Shown: positions 8,390 through 18,701 of the stretch, in pieces
How the letters are laid out: the number at the start of each line of letters is the position of its first letter
Position numbering within the stretch: position 1 is the first letter of the stretch
From: Candidatus Nitrotoga fabula
Lineage (GTDB): Bacteria > Pseudomonadota > Gammaproteobacteria > Burkholderiales > Gallionellaceae
DNA length: 64,000 nt
NCBI RefSeq assembly: GCF_905221025.1
Contig: NZ_CAJNBL010000005.1
Span: forward strand, 62,001 to 126,000
Reading direction: 5' to 3'
The notes under the pieces: model-generated
Seen by the model: the letters and a program-made list of their open reading frames with translations, nothing else
What the model was told of the DNA's origin: nothing
Database searches by the model: none
Translations under genes and position numbers: made by a program

Positions 8390-9222
8390 GAACCTATCTC
8401 AAAATTACCTAAGTAGAATTCTGATAGTTGCCAACTGCACGAAACCGAGAAAATTCTCGGCATAGTATTCCCGTCGACAAAGGAGACGACGTTGCCACTG
8501 AATCCAGGCAAAGAAGCGCTCGACCAACCAGCGTCGTTCATATCTACGCAGGCGGCGACCATCTTGTGTCTTGGGTTTTACCCGGTTTCTTCTATGTGGA
8601 GCGATCATCTCAATGCCATCCTCGCACAACTCTTCATCCAATTTGTCGCTGTCGTAGGCACGATCGCCAATCAGATTCTCAGGCTTTGCCTCTATCATAT
8701 AGAAGTCAAAACTCAACTGCACTAAGGTGACTTCGTGATGATTTGCGGCGTGCGTGCTTACCGCCAACGGCAGGCCATGGCGATCCACTATTGCCATGAT
8801 TTTCAGGCCCTTACCGCGCTTTGTCGGGCTAATTTCATCGCCCCCACCCTTGGCCGATGCGAAGGTGGCATCAATAAAACACTCCGACTCATCAATGGCG
8901 CCTTCATCACGCAGGGCGTTTGCCAAAGCAGTCATAACCTCCCGCAGAACTTCATTTCGACACCACTGTTGAAAGCGGCGATGAGCCGTTTTGTAATTCG
9001 GGTAACACTGAGGCAGCATGTGCCATTGGGCACCCGTATTAAGAATCCAGAGCACGGCTTCGAGAATTTTGCGTGCGGGGATGGGTTTGCGTCCAACACG
9101 ACCAGAAGCAATATCCTCTTCCGGAAAGTGATTCCGGATGCGGTCCCAATGTTGATCGCTCAACCTTAGCATGACTGAAATTATACGGCATACAGCTCAC
9201 AAGTTAATTTTGAGATAGGTTC
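8390..9222 (-). mobile_element. complete IS5-family insertion sequence, 833 bp
   Basis: Ends are perfect 18-bp inverted repeats GAACCTATCTCAAAATTA (8390-8407) and its complement (9205-9222). It is flanked by TA on both sides (8388-8389 and 9223-9224), the 2-bp target duplication expected for the IS427/IS1031-like part of the IS5 family. One transposase gene fills the element and its stop codon lies inside the left repeat. No internal frameshift is seen, so it may be active. Confidence 0.9.
8405..9172 (-). CDS. IS5-family DDE transposase
   Basis: A 255-residue transposase. N-terminal part: LSDQHWDRIRNHFP and GRKPIPARKILEAVLWILNTG, WHMLPQCYPNYKTAHRRFQQW (DNA-binding, DUF4096-like). Catalytic DDE triad: D101 in CFIDATFASAKGGG, D170 in NLIGDRAYDSD and E218 in the YERRWLVERFFAWIQ (Y-(2)-R-(3)-E-(6)-K-like) signature. 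It is a single continuous frame, in contrast to IS5 members that need a programmed frameshift. It starts at ATG 9172 with little ribosome binding site and ends in the terminal repeat. Confidence 0.93.
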   Translation of the reverse strand: MLRLSDQHWDRIRNHFPEEDIASGRVGRKPIPARKILEAVLWILNTGAQWHMLPQCYPNYKTAHRRFQQWCRNEVLREVMTALANALRDEGAIDESECFIDATFASAKGGGDEISPTKRGKGLKIMAIVDRHGLPLAVSTHAANHHEVTLVQLSFDFYMIEAKPENLIGDRAYDSDKLDEELCEDGIEMIAPHRRNRVKPKTQDGRRLRRYERRWLVERFFAWIQWQRRLLCRREYYAENFLGFVQLATIRILLR

Positions 9223-9345
9223 TACAAAGTATATTTCCAGTCTTTCTGGCAAGGTGCCTTGCTAAAGGCGCTTAGCATATTGTGAAGGGGCGTTTTAGCC
9301 GCATTGCGGCGAAGCAACCCAGTGAACAGTAACAAATAACTTGAT

Positions 9346-10020
9346 CTATTTGTTAAATTTTTTATATCTTAATACTGGCACTACAGAGCGATTTAGCTCA
9401 ATAAAGCCAGTGCCATTTTCAGGCAAAACAAAAAGTGAGTCCCCTAGCTTTCCCAAAAAAATATATTCTCCATTCTTCATTCCAGTAACATTTTCAATTG
9501 TAACTGCCATGTATGAGGATTTTTCATTAATATTGTGGGCTTCAGATAAAGCAAGAAATAAAATTAGTGCTGGGGATGGAAATAGTAATAGACATACAGC
9601 ATAACGCAATGCAGCTGTTTTAAATTGCTCCTTCATGAACTTACTAGATGATAGTATGTTCCCAATTGGAATAAGTGATAAAAAATATCCAACTACAGCA
9701 AGAGGGTATTTCAGTCCAAAATATAATGACACAACACCGCCAATGAAAAACCAAAACAAAGCAAGCTTTAGTATTATTTTTTCATGACCTTTTTCAATCT
9801 CCCGTTTTTTTGGGGAAAGAAACTCAACAACAGCACATGATAAAATGATGCAAAATGCCACAACAGATGAATACCCACCATATGAAAGCAAATCGCTTAA
9901 ACTAATATAGATCAATGGGTTTATATCAAAACTGCACCAATATGCCAGAATATATATCAATGCGCTGACGGGGGACCAGACTGTTAATAATGGAAGTACT
10001 TTTTTAATGTCGTCTAGCAT
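9346..10020 (-). CDS. hypothetical membrane protein
   Basis: 224 residues with about five hydrophobic segments: ~8-27, ~35-64, ~85-105, ~108-121 and ~139-160, then a soluble C-terminal domain of ~65 residues containing ENVTGMKNGEYIFLGKLGDSLFVLPENG, which looks like a small beta-strand domain outside the membrane. No family recognised. It is clearly AT-richer than the housekeeping genes, supporting acquisition by transfer. The stop codon lies in an inverted repeat (TAACAAATA ... TATTTGTTA around 9330-9356). It stands alone; role unknown. Confidence 0.65.
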   Translation of the reverse strand: MLDDIKKVLPLLTVWSPVSALIYILAYWCSFDINPLIYISLSDLLSYGGYSSVVAFCIILSCAVVEFLSPKKREIEKGHEKIILKLALFWFFIGGVVSLYFGLKYPLAVVGYFLSLIPIGNILSSSKFMKEQFKTAALRYAVCLLLFPSPALILFLALSEAHNINEKSSYMAVTIENVTGMKNGEYIFLGKLGDSLFVLPENGTGFIELNRSVVPVLRYKKFNK

Positions 10021-10195
10021 GGATTGCTTGTATCCTAAAGCTGCAATTCACCGGCAGCGAAGAGCGAGCAGCGTTTTTTGTTGTCCGTGTGAAATTGCCT
10101 TATTAGCCTATTCACGATGAAGCTGGGTAGTACACAGAATATAATAGAAAAATAACCTCCTCTTGATCATTCTGACAAGTCAAGAATGACATTGC

Positions 10196-10546
10196 TCAAT
10201 TAGGGCACATTTGGCACGACGAACCTGAAACAAACTCCACCCCGAATAAAACCTGGGTGATTACCCTCTTTAAATTAGAACTAACCCTGATATCGGTATT
10301 AGACAATGTGTCAGGAAATAACCTTCTATCTTCAATATCGATTTTTCCAGTAATGCCGAGAAGATCGAATGCTTGTTAAGCCAATATGAATCTGGCCGAT
10401 CGCCCGTTACCATTAATAAAGTAATGTATCTGCAAAAAACCGTGATAATATTTTGCGCTTTCTTTTATAATTTTCTGCTTCTTTGCAGTTAGCAAACGCT
10501 CATACCGCATCCAATCCTCCTGACCTGCGATACTTAAAATTACACT
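10196..10546 (-). pseudogene. Fic-domain protein remnant
   Basis: On the minus strand a frame open from 10546 includes an ATG at 10510 with GGAGGAT just upstream and encodes a 44-residue peptide that stops at 10376. It contains HYFINGNGRSAR (residues 29-40), which matches the Fic active-site loop HxFx[D/E]GNGRxxR: the catalytic His, GNGR and final Arg are kept, the Pro after His is Tyr and the acidic residue is Asn. The preceding helix AKYYHGFLQI also fits. Beyond the stop the same frame continues open to 10196 (GITGKIDIEDRRLFP), as in the C-terminal part of Fic folds. The rest of the protein is missing. Most likely a decayed AMP-transferase/toxin gene. Confidence 0.6.
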
Positions 10547-10726
10547 TCAAACTTGTATCTGCTCTACCTTTTGCAACAAAAATCCTTAATAAAGGAAAGC
10601 AACGCTTTACATCAAAATCTGCCAATTTAGAGACTAAACCTAGTTTTTGAATAACGTAGATGCCTGTAGTTAAAAATCATCGACAGGCAATTTAAGAAAT
10701 TTTGAGACCTGGCATCAACAACACCA
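10547..10726. other. gyrB downstream region
   Basis: 180 bp between the gyrB stop and the Fic remnant. It holds a 7-bp inverted repeat TGCCTGT (10661-10667) / ACAGGCA (10683-10689) that could form a weak hairpin downstream of gyrB, without a U tract. A frame crossing it (reading FVAKGRADTSLKCNFKYRRS) is not recognised. Confidence 0.35.
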
Positions 10727-13150
<2,424 letters not shown>

Positions 13151-13230
13151 TCAATAATTATAAATATATATCATTTATAAATATAAACAATACCCAGGAA
13201 CCTCCTGAGATAAGGATTTATACTCGATGA

Positions 13231-14337
13231 TCAAATCCGCATCGGCATTACCACATATTTAAATTCTTCGTTTTCCGGGATGGTAATCAGGACGCTGCTG
13301 CTGGAATCGCCAAATGAGAAAATGATGGTTTCTGTGTCCAGATTGGATAATCCGTCCATCAGGTAATTGACATTAAAACCGATATCGAGTTCTGGGCCAT
13401 GATAATCGATTTCCATTTCTTCCAATGCTTCTTCCTGTTCGTTATTATTGCTGCTTATGCTCAGATTCTGATTGGTCAGGACAAGACGGGCTCCCCTGAT
13501 TTTTTCATTGGATAGAATTGCTATGCGCTGCAATACTTGCAGCACCTGGGATCTGTTCAGGATTACCTGATTGCTGTATTTTGGAATCACCCGTTCATAG
13601 TCGGGGAATTTTCCATCAATTACCTTGGAAATCATGACGGACCCCGAGAAAGTCATGCGAACCTGACTGTCAGCCAGTTCCAATGCCATCATTTCATCCG
13701 TATCGGATAAAATCCGGATCAGTTCATGTATGGTTTTTCTTGGCAGGATCACTTCACGTTTTGAATATTCCTGATCCAGCCGGGTAGCAACATAGGCTAG
13801 ACGATGCCCATCGGTTGCCACTAATTTCAGCCAGTCTCCTTCAATTGCCAGCAATATTCCGTTCAGATAATAACGAATATCCTGTTGTGCCATTGCATAT
13901 TGAATCATCGAAAGCAGTTTTTTCAGGGTTTTTTGTTGGATCTGAATTTTGACAGCCTGATTCAATTGTTCAGTAACTTTTGGAAAATCTTGTGCCGGCA
14001 GGGTTTGCAGAATGAATCTGCTTTTATTCGCTTTGATTGTCAGGCGATTTTCCTGAATATCCAGTGTGGTTCTACTTCCTTCCGGCAATACCCTGAGTAT
14101 TTCCTGCAGTTTTTTGGCGCCGGTAGTTATGGCTGTGTCTGGTCCGGATTGGTTTGCATTGGCAATTTGCGTTTCAATCTGAATTTCAAGATCAGTGGTG
14201 ATCAATCGTATATCCGGTCCTTTTTTTTCAATCAATACATTTGAAATAATTGGGAGAGGCCGGGTGCGATCCACAATTCCAATGATTTTCTGCAATGCAT
14301 TCAGTAAGTGTTCTTTTTCAATTTTTTCTATAAACAT
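13231..14337 (-). CDS. dnaN: DNA polymerase III sliding clamp (beta subunit)
   Basis: Ring-shaped processivity clamp for replicative polymerase. 368 residues, normal length, built of three repeated clamp domains; recognisable segments are LLNALQKIIGIVDRTRPLPIISN at the N-terminus, ATDGHRLAY in the middle domain and the conserved C-terminal end YVVMPMRI that lines the protein-binding pocket. It begins MFIEKIEKEHLL. It is cotranscribed downstream of dnaA (199-bp gap) and upstream of gyrB (122-bp gap). Confidence 0.97.
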   Translation of the reverse strand: MFIEKIEKEHLLNALQKIIGIVDRTRPLPIISNVLIEKKGPDIRLITTDLEIQIETQIANANQSGPDTAITTGAKKLQEILRVLPEGSRTTLDIQENRLTIKANKSRFILQTLPAQDFPKVTEQLNQAVKIQIQQKTLKKLLSMIQYAMAQQDIRYYLNGILLAIEGDWLKLVATDGHRLAYVATRLDQEYSKREVILPRKTIHELIRILSDTDEMMALELADSQVRMTFSGSVMISKVIDGKFPDYERVIPKYSNQVILNRSQVLQVLQRIAILSNEKIRGARLVLTNQNLSISSNNNEQEEALEEMEIDYHGPELDIGFNVNYLMDGLSNLDTETIIFSFGDSSSSVLITIPENEEFKYVVMPMRI

Positions 14338-14536
14338 ATTTACTTATCCTTAATAACAATAATTACATTTCAATTTTTAATGAACAATTAACTATTCTTT
14401 TTTATTTTCAATATATTGGAATATAAAAAAGATTGTGGATAAATTCTGTTTTCAAATGGTAAATATTGTGTATAGTTTTTTTGAAGAAAAATTTTGGTTG
14501 TTTATCCACAAAATATGCAGGTCATTTATCAGAATA
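14338..14536. other. candidate oriC segment between dnaA and dnaN with DnaA boxes
   Basis: A very AT-rich 199-bp spacer. It holds two perfect DnaA boxes in opposite orientation: TGTGGATAA (14434-14442) and TTATCCACA (14502-14510), plus a one-mismatch box TGTGTATAG near 14470. AT-rich stretches at 14340-14430 could serve as the unwinding element. Gene polarity diverges around dnaA, as expected near an origin. The dnaA-rpmH spacer is the alternative or second half. Confidence 0.6.
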
Positions 14537-15910
14537 TTAATTTCGCAAAGTCTGATTCAGCAGAATAAAGTCTTCGTTTAGCGCTGTATCCGTATTGCGC
14601 AGACTTTCAATGGTCTTGCAGGCATACATGACTGTTGTATGGTCACGGCTGCCAAATGCCGCTCCGATTTCCGGAAGGCTTAGCTGCGTCAGTTCTCTTG
14701 CCAGGCACATTGCAACCTGCCTGGGCCTGGCAATCAGCCGGGTACGTTTTTTGGACAGAAGATCTGAAACCTTGATGCGATAAAAATCAGCCACGGTTTT
14801 CTGGATGTTTTCCATGGATATCTGTTTGTTCTGGCAGGCCAGAAGGTCTTTGAGCGCTTCTTTGGCCAGTTCAACCGAAATAGAACGTTTATGGAAACGT
14901 GAATAGGCGTCTATGCGTTTAAGAGCCCCTTCCAGTTCGCGGATATTGGAACGGATATGTTTGGCGATGAAAAAGGCCACATCTTCGTTGATTGGATTAT
15001 TGGAAAGAGAAGCTTTCTGCAGCAGGATGGCAACCCGCATTTCTATGCCGGGAGGTTCAACTGCAACCGTCAGACCCCAGCTGAAACGGGAAGTCAGTCT
15101 GGGGGTCATGCCTGATATTTCCTTGGGGAAGGTATCGCAGGTAATGACAACCTGCTTGTGCCCATCGATCAGTGAATTCAGTGTATAGAAAAATTCCTGC
15201 TGGGTTCCGGGTTTATCTGCAATAAACTGAATGTCGTCGATCAGCAGCAAATCCAGCGAGTTGTAGAATTGCTTGAATTCATCGAATTTTTTAGTCTGAA
15301 AAGCGCGGACCACGTCTGAAATATAATTGGTGGCATGAACATAGCAAATTTTTGCATGCCTGTTTTCCTGTTTTATGTAATTTCCAATGGATTGAATTAA
15401 ATGAGTTTTGCCCAGCCCTACTCCACCGTAGATAAACAGGGGGTTGTAGGTTGTACCCGGAGTTTCGGCAACCTGAATGGCTGCCGCATGTGCCAGCTGA
15501 TTGGCTTTTCCGGTTACAAAATTTTCAAAGGTCAGCAACGGATTGAGCTGGCTTTGATTTTTATGTTTATTCAGTGAAAGCAAAGGCACGGAAGGAACCG
15601 GAGCAGAACCGGGTACTTCATCCATGAGTAAAGCTGGAGATTTCGCAGTGAGCGAATCAATGGGTTTGTCTCCCACACGCAAACTGAAGCTGGGTGGACA
15701 GGAAAGATATAATTCTGCTTGCCGTGCAATTTCCGGTAAAAAACGTTCCTGAACAATTTTCAGTGTAAAGCTGTTAGGAGCAATGAGGATTATCTGATTG
15801 CCCTGTACCTCAAACGATAGAGGTTTGATCCAGGAGTTATATTGCTGTGGGGTGAGTGTTTCTTCAAAAAAAAGAAGACATGAATTCCATAATGTATTGT
15901 CTTGCATCAT
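14537..15910 (-). CDS. dnaA: chromosomal replication initiator protein DnaA
   Basis: Initiator ATPase that binds oriC and opens it. 457 residues. Domain I (~1-85) starts LWNSCLLFFEETLTPQQYNSWIKPL; a short linker follows; the AAA+ domain has Walker A GGVGLGKTHL and Walker B LLLIDDIQF; domain IV ends with the DnaA-box reading helix, SLPEIGAAFGSRDHTTVMYA. Start is ATG at 15910 (a second ATG is immediately after it); a near-consensus DnaA box, TTTGGATAA at 15912-15920, touches the start region, suggesting autoregulation. First gene of dnaA-dnaN-gyrB. Confidence 0.98.
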   Translation of the reverse strand: MMQDNTLWNSCLLFFEETLTPQQYNSWIKPLSFEVQGNQIILIAPNSFTLKIVQERFLPEIARQAELYLSCPPSFSLRVGDKPIDSLTAKSPALLMDEVPGSAPVPSVPLLSLNKHKNQSQLNPLLTFENFVTGKANQLAHAAAIQVAETPGTTYNPLFIYGGVGLGKTHLIQSIGNYIKQENRHAKICYVHATNYISDVVRAFQTKKFDEFKQFYNSLDLLLIDDIQFIADKPGTQQEFFYTLNSLIDGHKQVVITCDTFPKEISGMTPRLTSRFSWGLTVAVEPPGIEMRVAILLQKASLSNNPINEDVAFFIAKHIRSNIRELEGALKRIDAYSRFHKRSISVELAKEALKDLLACQNKQISMENIQKTVADFYRIKVSDLLSKKRTRLIARPRQVAMCLARELTQLSLPEIGAAFGSRDHTTVMYACKTIESLRNTDTALNEDFILLNQTLRN

Positions 15911-16350
15911 TTTTGGATAACAGTTCGATTATATCGGTGAATATTCTACTACATCACTGCCATGCAAGTTCTTTGCTGTAGCTAAGTGATTCAGAATGCA
16001 CAAAAAATTTGTTGCCAGTCGGTTTTGTGGAATTCCGGTTGTTTTGGCAATTCTGGAATCATACATTCATTCAGGGAAAAATGGTTTTTCAGTTATTTGC
16101 TGCAAGGGATATTGCAGGTTTGTTTTTTTAATTTTTATTTCAATTCAGTTTTTTAGATGGTAATTTCGAACCAATTCATTGATTTTATTTATTATGTCGT
16201 TCATTCACTGGTTTTGAACATCAGGAATGGATTAGAATTTTATGCAAAATCATTTTTCAGCATGGGGTTCAGTAAAATAAACTTGACATTAATCACCGTA
16301 AATAATGTAATAGCGGGTTTTAAAGCATATATTCATCAGGGACATTCATA
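15911..16350. other. dnaA-rpmH divergent intergenic region
   Basis: 440 AT-rich bp between the divergent dnaA and rpmH genes. It holds a DnaA-box-like TTTGGATAA (15912-15920) and the rpmH promoter (listed separately). T-rich tracts occur around 16120-16160. No gene supported. It may form part of the origin. Confidence 0.55.
16283..16311 (+). promoter_or_regulatory. sigma-70 promoter of rpmH-rnpA
   Basis: TTGACA (16283-16288), 17-bp spacer, TGTAAT (16306-16311): a perfect -35 and a -10 with one mismatch. Expected transcription start near 16318, giving a short leader of about 33 nt before rpmH. Confidence 0.8.
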
Positions 16351-16485
16351 ATGAAACGTACATATCAACCTTCCGTAACGAAAAGAAAGCGCACTCATGG
16401 TTTTTTGGTTCGTATGAAAACTAAAGGTGGAAGAGCGGTAATCGCAGCTCGCAGAGCAAAGGGTCGTGTGCGTCTTGCCGTTTGA
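16351..16485 (+). CDS. rpmH: 50S ribosomal protein L34
   Basis: The 44-residue protein begins [20 protein letters not shown] and ends GRVRLAV, the standard L34 sequence and length. It is very basic and binds 23S rRNA. AGGG lies about 10 nt upstream of the ATG. rnpA starts inside its 3' end, the usual tight coupling. Confidence 0.97.
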   Translation: MKRTYQPSVTKRKRTHGFLVRMKTKGGRAVIAARRAKGRVRLAV

Positions 16486-16825
16486 CGCCAGGAAAACTTT
16501 TCCTGCATGCCGCCGGCTCAGGCAACGGACAGAATTCGAGTTGGCGCTTCGTGCTGATTGTTTCAGTAATAAATGGTTTTCCGTTTACATACGAAAAAAT
16601 GAGAGTGGCTATTCCCGTCTTGGAATAATAGTCAGCAAAAGAAGCATGCCCAAAGCAGTATCCAGAAATTTTGCAAAGCGCCTGATTCGAAATATTTTTA
16701 GGATTCATTTTTCTGCTGAAGCCCCGGTTGATCTGGTGGTTCGTGCAAGGCGACAGTTTGATTCTGAAAATTCTGCCGAGGGACGAAAAGCCCTGATCGA
16801 ACTATTTCAATCTGTCCGCACATGA
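16466..16825 (+). CDS. rnpA: ribonuclease P protein component
   Basis: Protein cofactor of RNase P, which trims the 5' end of tRNA precursors. 119 residues; [17 protein letters not shown] matches the N-terminal helix of the family and the RNR-type motif is present as [14 protein letters not shown]. Start taken as GTG 16466, overlapping rpmH by 20 nt; a TTG at 16475 is an alternative, and the exact start is uncertain. It overlaps yidD by 4 nt. Confidence 0.93.
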   Translation: MCVLPFDARKTFPACRRLRQRTEFELALRADCFSNKWFSVYIRKNESGYSRLGIIVSKRSMPKAVSRNFAKRLIRNIFRIHFSAEAPVDLVVRARRQFDSENSAEGRKALIELFQSVRT

Positions 16826-17034
16826 TGCGGCGACTCTTTATCCGCCTGATCGGTTTATATCAATATCTGTTAAGTCCGATCATGCCGCCAACTTGCCGCT
16901 TTACTCCATGTTGTTCTCAATATGCCCGAGAGGCGATCGAAAAACATGGTGTTTTGCGTGGCGTCTGGCTGGGCATGAAGCGCGTGATTCGATGCAACCC
17001 CTGGAACCCAGGTGGTTATGATCCCGCCCCTTAG
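16822..17034 (+). CDS. yidD: membrane protein insertion efficiency factor YidD
   Basis: A 70-residue protein with [19 protein letters not shown] and GGYDPAP at the C-terminus, the YidD (DUF37) signature. The family is an amphipathic-helix membrane-associated protein that helps YidC-dependent insertion. The ATG overlaps the rnpA stop (ATGATG; the second ATG at 16825 is an equal alternative). It lies 20 bp before yidC in the conserved rpmH-rnpA-yidD-yidC-mnmE order. Confidence 0.95.
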   Translation: MMRRLFIRLIGLYQYLLSPIMPPTCRFTPCCSQYAREAIEKHGVLRGVWLGMKRVIRCNPWNPGGYDPAP

Positions 17035-17054
17035 ATTTACATAGGCAAAACCAT

Positions 17055-18701
17055 ATGGATTCTCAAAAGGTGTTCAGGTCGTTACTGTTTCTGACATTCA
17101 CAATATCGGTCGTTTTATTGTGGGATAGCTGGCAGCGTGCGCAACATCCGGTGGTGCCGGTTCCTTCTGCGGCTGTTTCAGGCACGGACGTACCTCAGGC
17201 CAGTATGCCAGCTGTCCCGGCTGGCCCTGGAGCGACTGCCGTTACCGTCCAGCCTGGTATTCAGTCCGGCCGTGTTGTTACGGTTCGAACCGATTATCTG
17301 ATTGCAGAAATCAATACGGCAGGTGGAGATTTGCGACGGCTGGAATTTTTGCAGCAGCGCGACAGCAAGGACAGGAATAAACCTTTTGTGTTGTTGCAGG
17401 AGCATGGGTCGCATACCTATATTGCCCAGACCGGTCTGCTGGGCGCCGGATTGCCTAATCACCAAACGGAATTCGCTGCCCAGGCAGAAGAGTATCAGCT
17501 TGCCGAAGGTAAGGATACGGTCGAGGTCCGACTGCAAGCCATGAGCGCGACCGGGGCAAATGTTTCGAAAATATATGTGTTTCATCGTGGCAGCTATCTG
17601 ATCGATGTAGGCTATGAAATTGAAAATACGGGAACCAGCCCGATTTCTTCTTCTGCCTATTTCCAGATTGTGCGCGATAAATCCACTCCAGAAGGTTCGT
17701 CCATGTTCCTGCCTACCTATACGGGAACAGCGATCTATACCGAGCAGGATAAATTCCAGAAAGTGGATTTTGCCGATATTGAGAAGGGTAAGGCCAAGTA
17801 TACCCAGACTGCTGATAACGGTTGGGCGGGCATGCTGCAGCATTATTTTGTGTCGGCCTGGCTGCCACGGGAGAAGGTGCAGCGGGAATTTTATACCCGT
17901 CATCTGAAAAATGACCAGTTTTCGGTTGGTCTGGTTTTGCCGGTGGCGGCGATTGCAGCCGGGCAGACCGGTAAAATCAGCGTGCCGTTTTATGCCGGCC
18001 CGGCGCAAACTTCACTGGATGCAATTGCACCCGGCCTGGGGCTGACGGTGGATTATGGTTGGCTGACGATTATTTCTACGCCATTGTTCTGGCTGCTTTC
18101 CAATTTGCATGGCTGGGTATCCAACTGGGGGGTTGCCATTATCCTGTTGACTGTATTGATCAAGCTGCTGTTTTTTCCATTGTCTGCGGCCAGCTATCGT
18201 TCCATGGCAAAAATGCGGGTTGTGGCGCCAAAGCTTGAGAGAATCAAACAGCAATTTGGGGATGACCGTGAGCGTTTGCACAAGGCCATGATGGAATTGT
18301 ATAAAACGGAAAAGATCAATCCGCTTGGGGGATGTTTGCCAATGATCGTCCAGGTGCCGGTATTCATTGCCTTGTACTGGGCTATCCTGGCCAGCGTCGA
18401 ATTGCGGTATGCCCCGTTCTTCGGCTGGATCGAAGATTTGTCAGTGCCAGATCCCTATTATGTTTTGCCGCTGATTATGGGAGCTACCATGATCCTCCAG
18501 AGCAAATTAAATCCTGTGCCGCCTGATCCTTTACAGGCCAAGCTCATGAAAACCCTGCCTATTATATTCAGCGTAGTGTTTTTCTTTTTCCCGGCCGGGC
18601 TGGTGCTGTATTCCATAGTGAACAATATTCTTTCTATTGTTCAGCAGTGGTACATTACCCGCAGACTGGAGACCAATGCAAAAGGTGTCGCAAAGACCTG
18701 A
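17055..18701 (+). CDS. yidC: membrane protein insertase YidC
   Basis: Inserts and folds inner-membrane proteins, alone or with Sec. 548 residues: TM1 near 8-24 (LLFLTFTISVVLLWD), a large periplasmic beta-sandwich domain (~60-330), then the conserved five-helix core, with LLTVLIKLLFFPLSAASYRSMAKM (helix with positively charged groove region), NPLGGCLPMIVQVPVFIALYW and FFFFPAGLVLYSIVNNILSIVQQW. The length and layout are those of Gram-negative YidC. Its 3' end overlaps the mnmE start by 26 nt. Confidence 0.97.
   Translation: MDSQKVFRSLLFLTFTISVVLLWDSWQRAQHPVVPVPSAAVSGTDVPQASMPAVPAGPGATAVTVQPGIQSGRVVTVRTDYLIAEINTAGGDLRRLEFLQQRDSKDRNKPFVLLQEHGSHTYIAQTGLLGAGLPNHQTEFAAQAEEYQLAEGKDTVEVRLQAMSATGANVSKIYVFHRGSYLIDVGYEIENTGTSPISSSAYFQIVRDKSTPEGSSMFLPTYTGTAIYTEQDKFQKVDFADIEKGKAKYTQTADNGWAGMLQHYFVSAWLPREKVQREFYTRHLKNDQFSVGLVLPVAAIAAGQTGKISVPFYAGPAQTSLDAIAPGLGLTVDYGWLTIISTPLFWLLSNLHGWVSNWGVAIILLTVLIKLLFFPLSAASYRSMAKMRVVAPKLERIKQQFGDDRERLHKAMMELYKTEKINPLGGCLPMIVQVPVFIALYWAILASVELRYAPFFGWIEDLSVPDPYYVLPLIMGATMILQSKLNPVPPDPLQAKLMKTLPIIFSVVFFFFPAGLVLYSIVNNILSIVQQWYITRRLETNAKGVAKT

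Noticed and set aside
9225-10110. Possible integron attC sites flanking the membrane protein gene
   Set aside because: GTTRRRY/RYYYAAC core sites and a paired stem structure could not be found; only short, unrelated hairpins are present.
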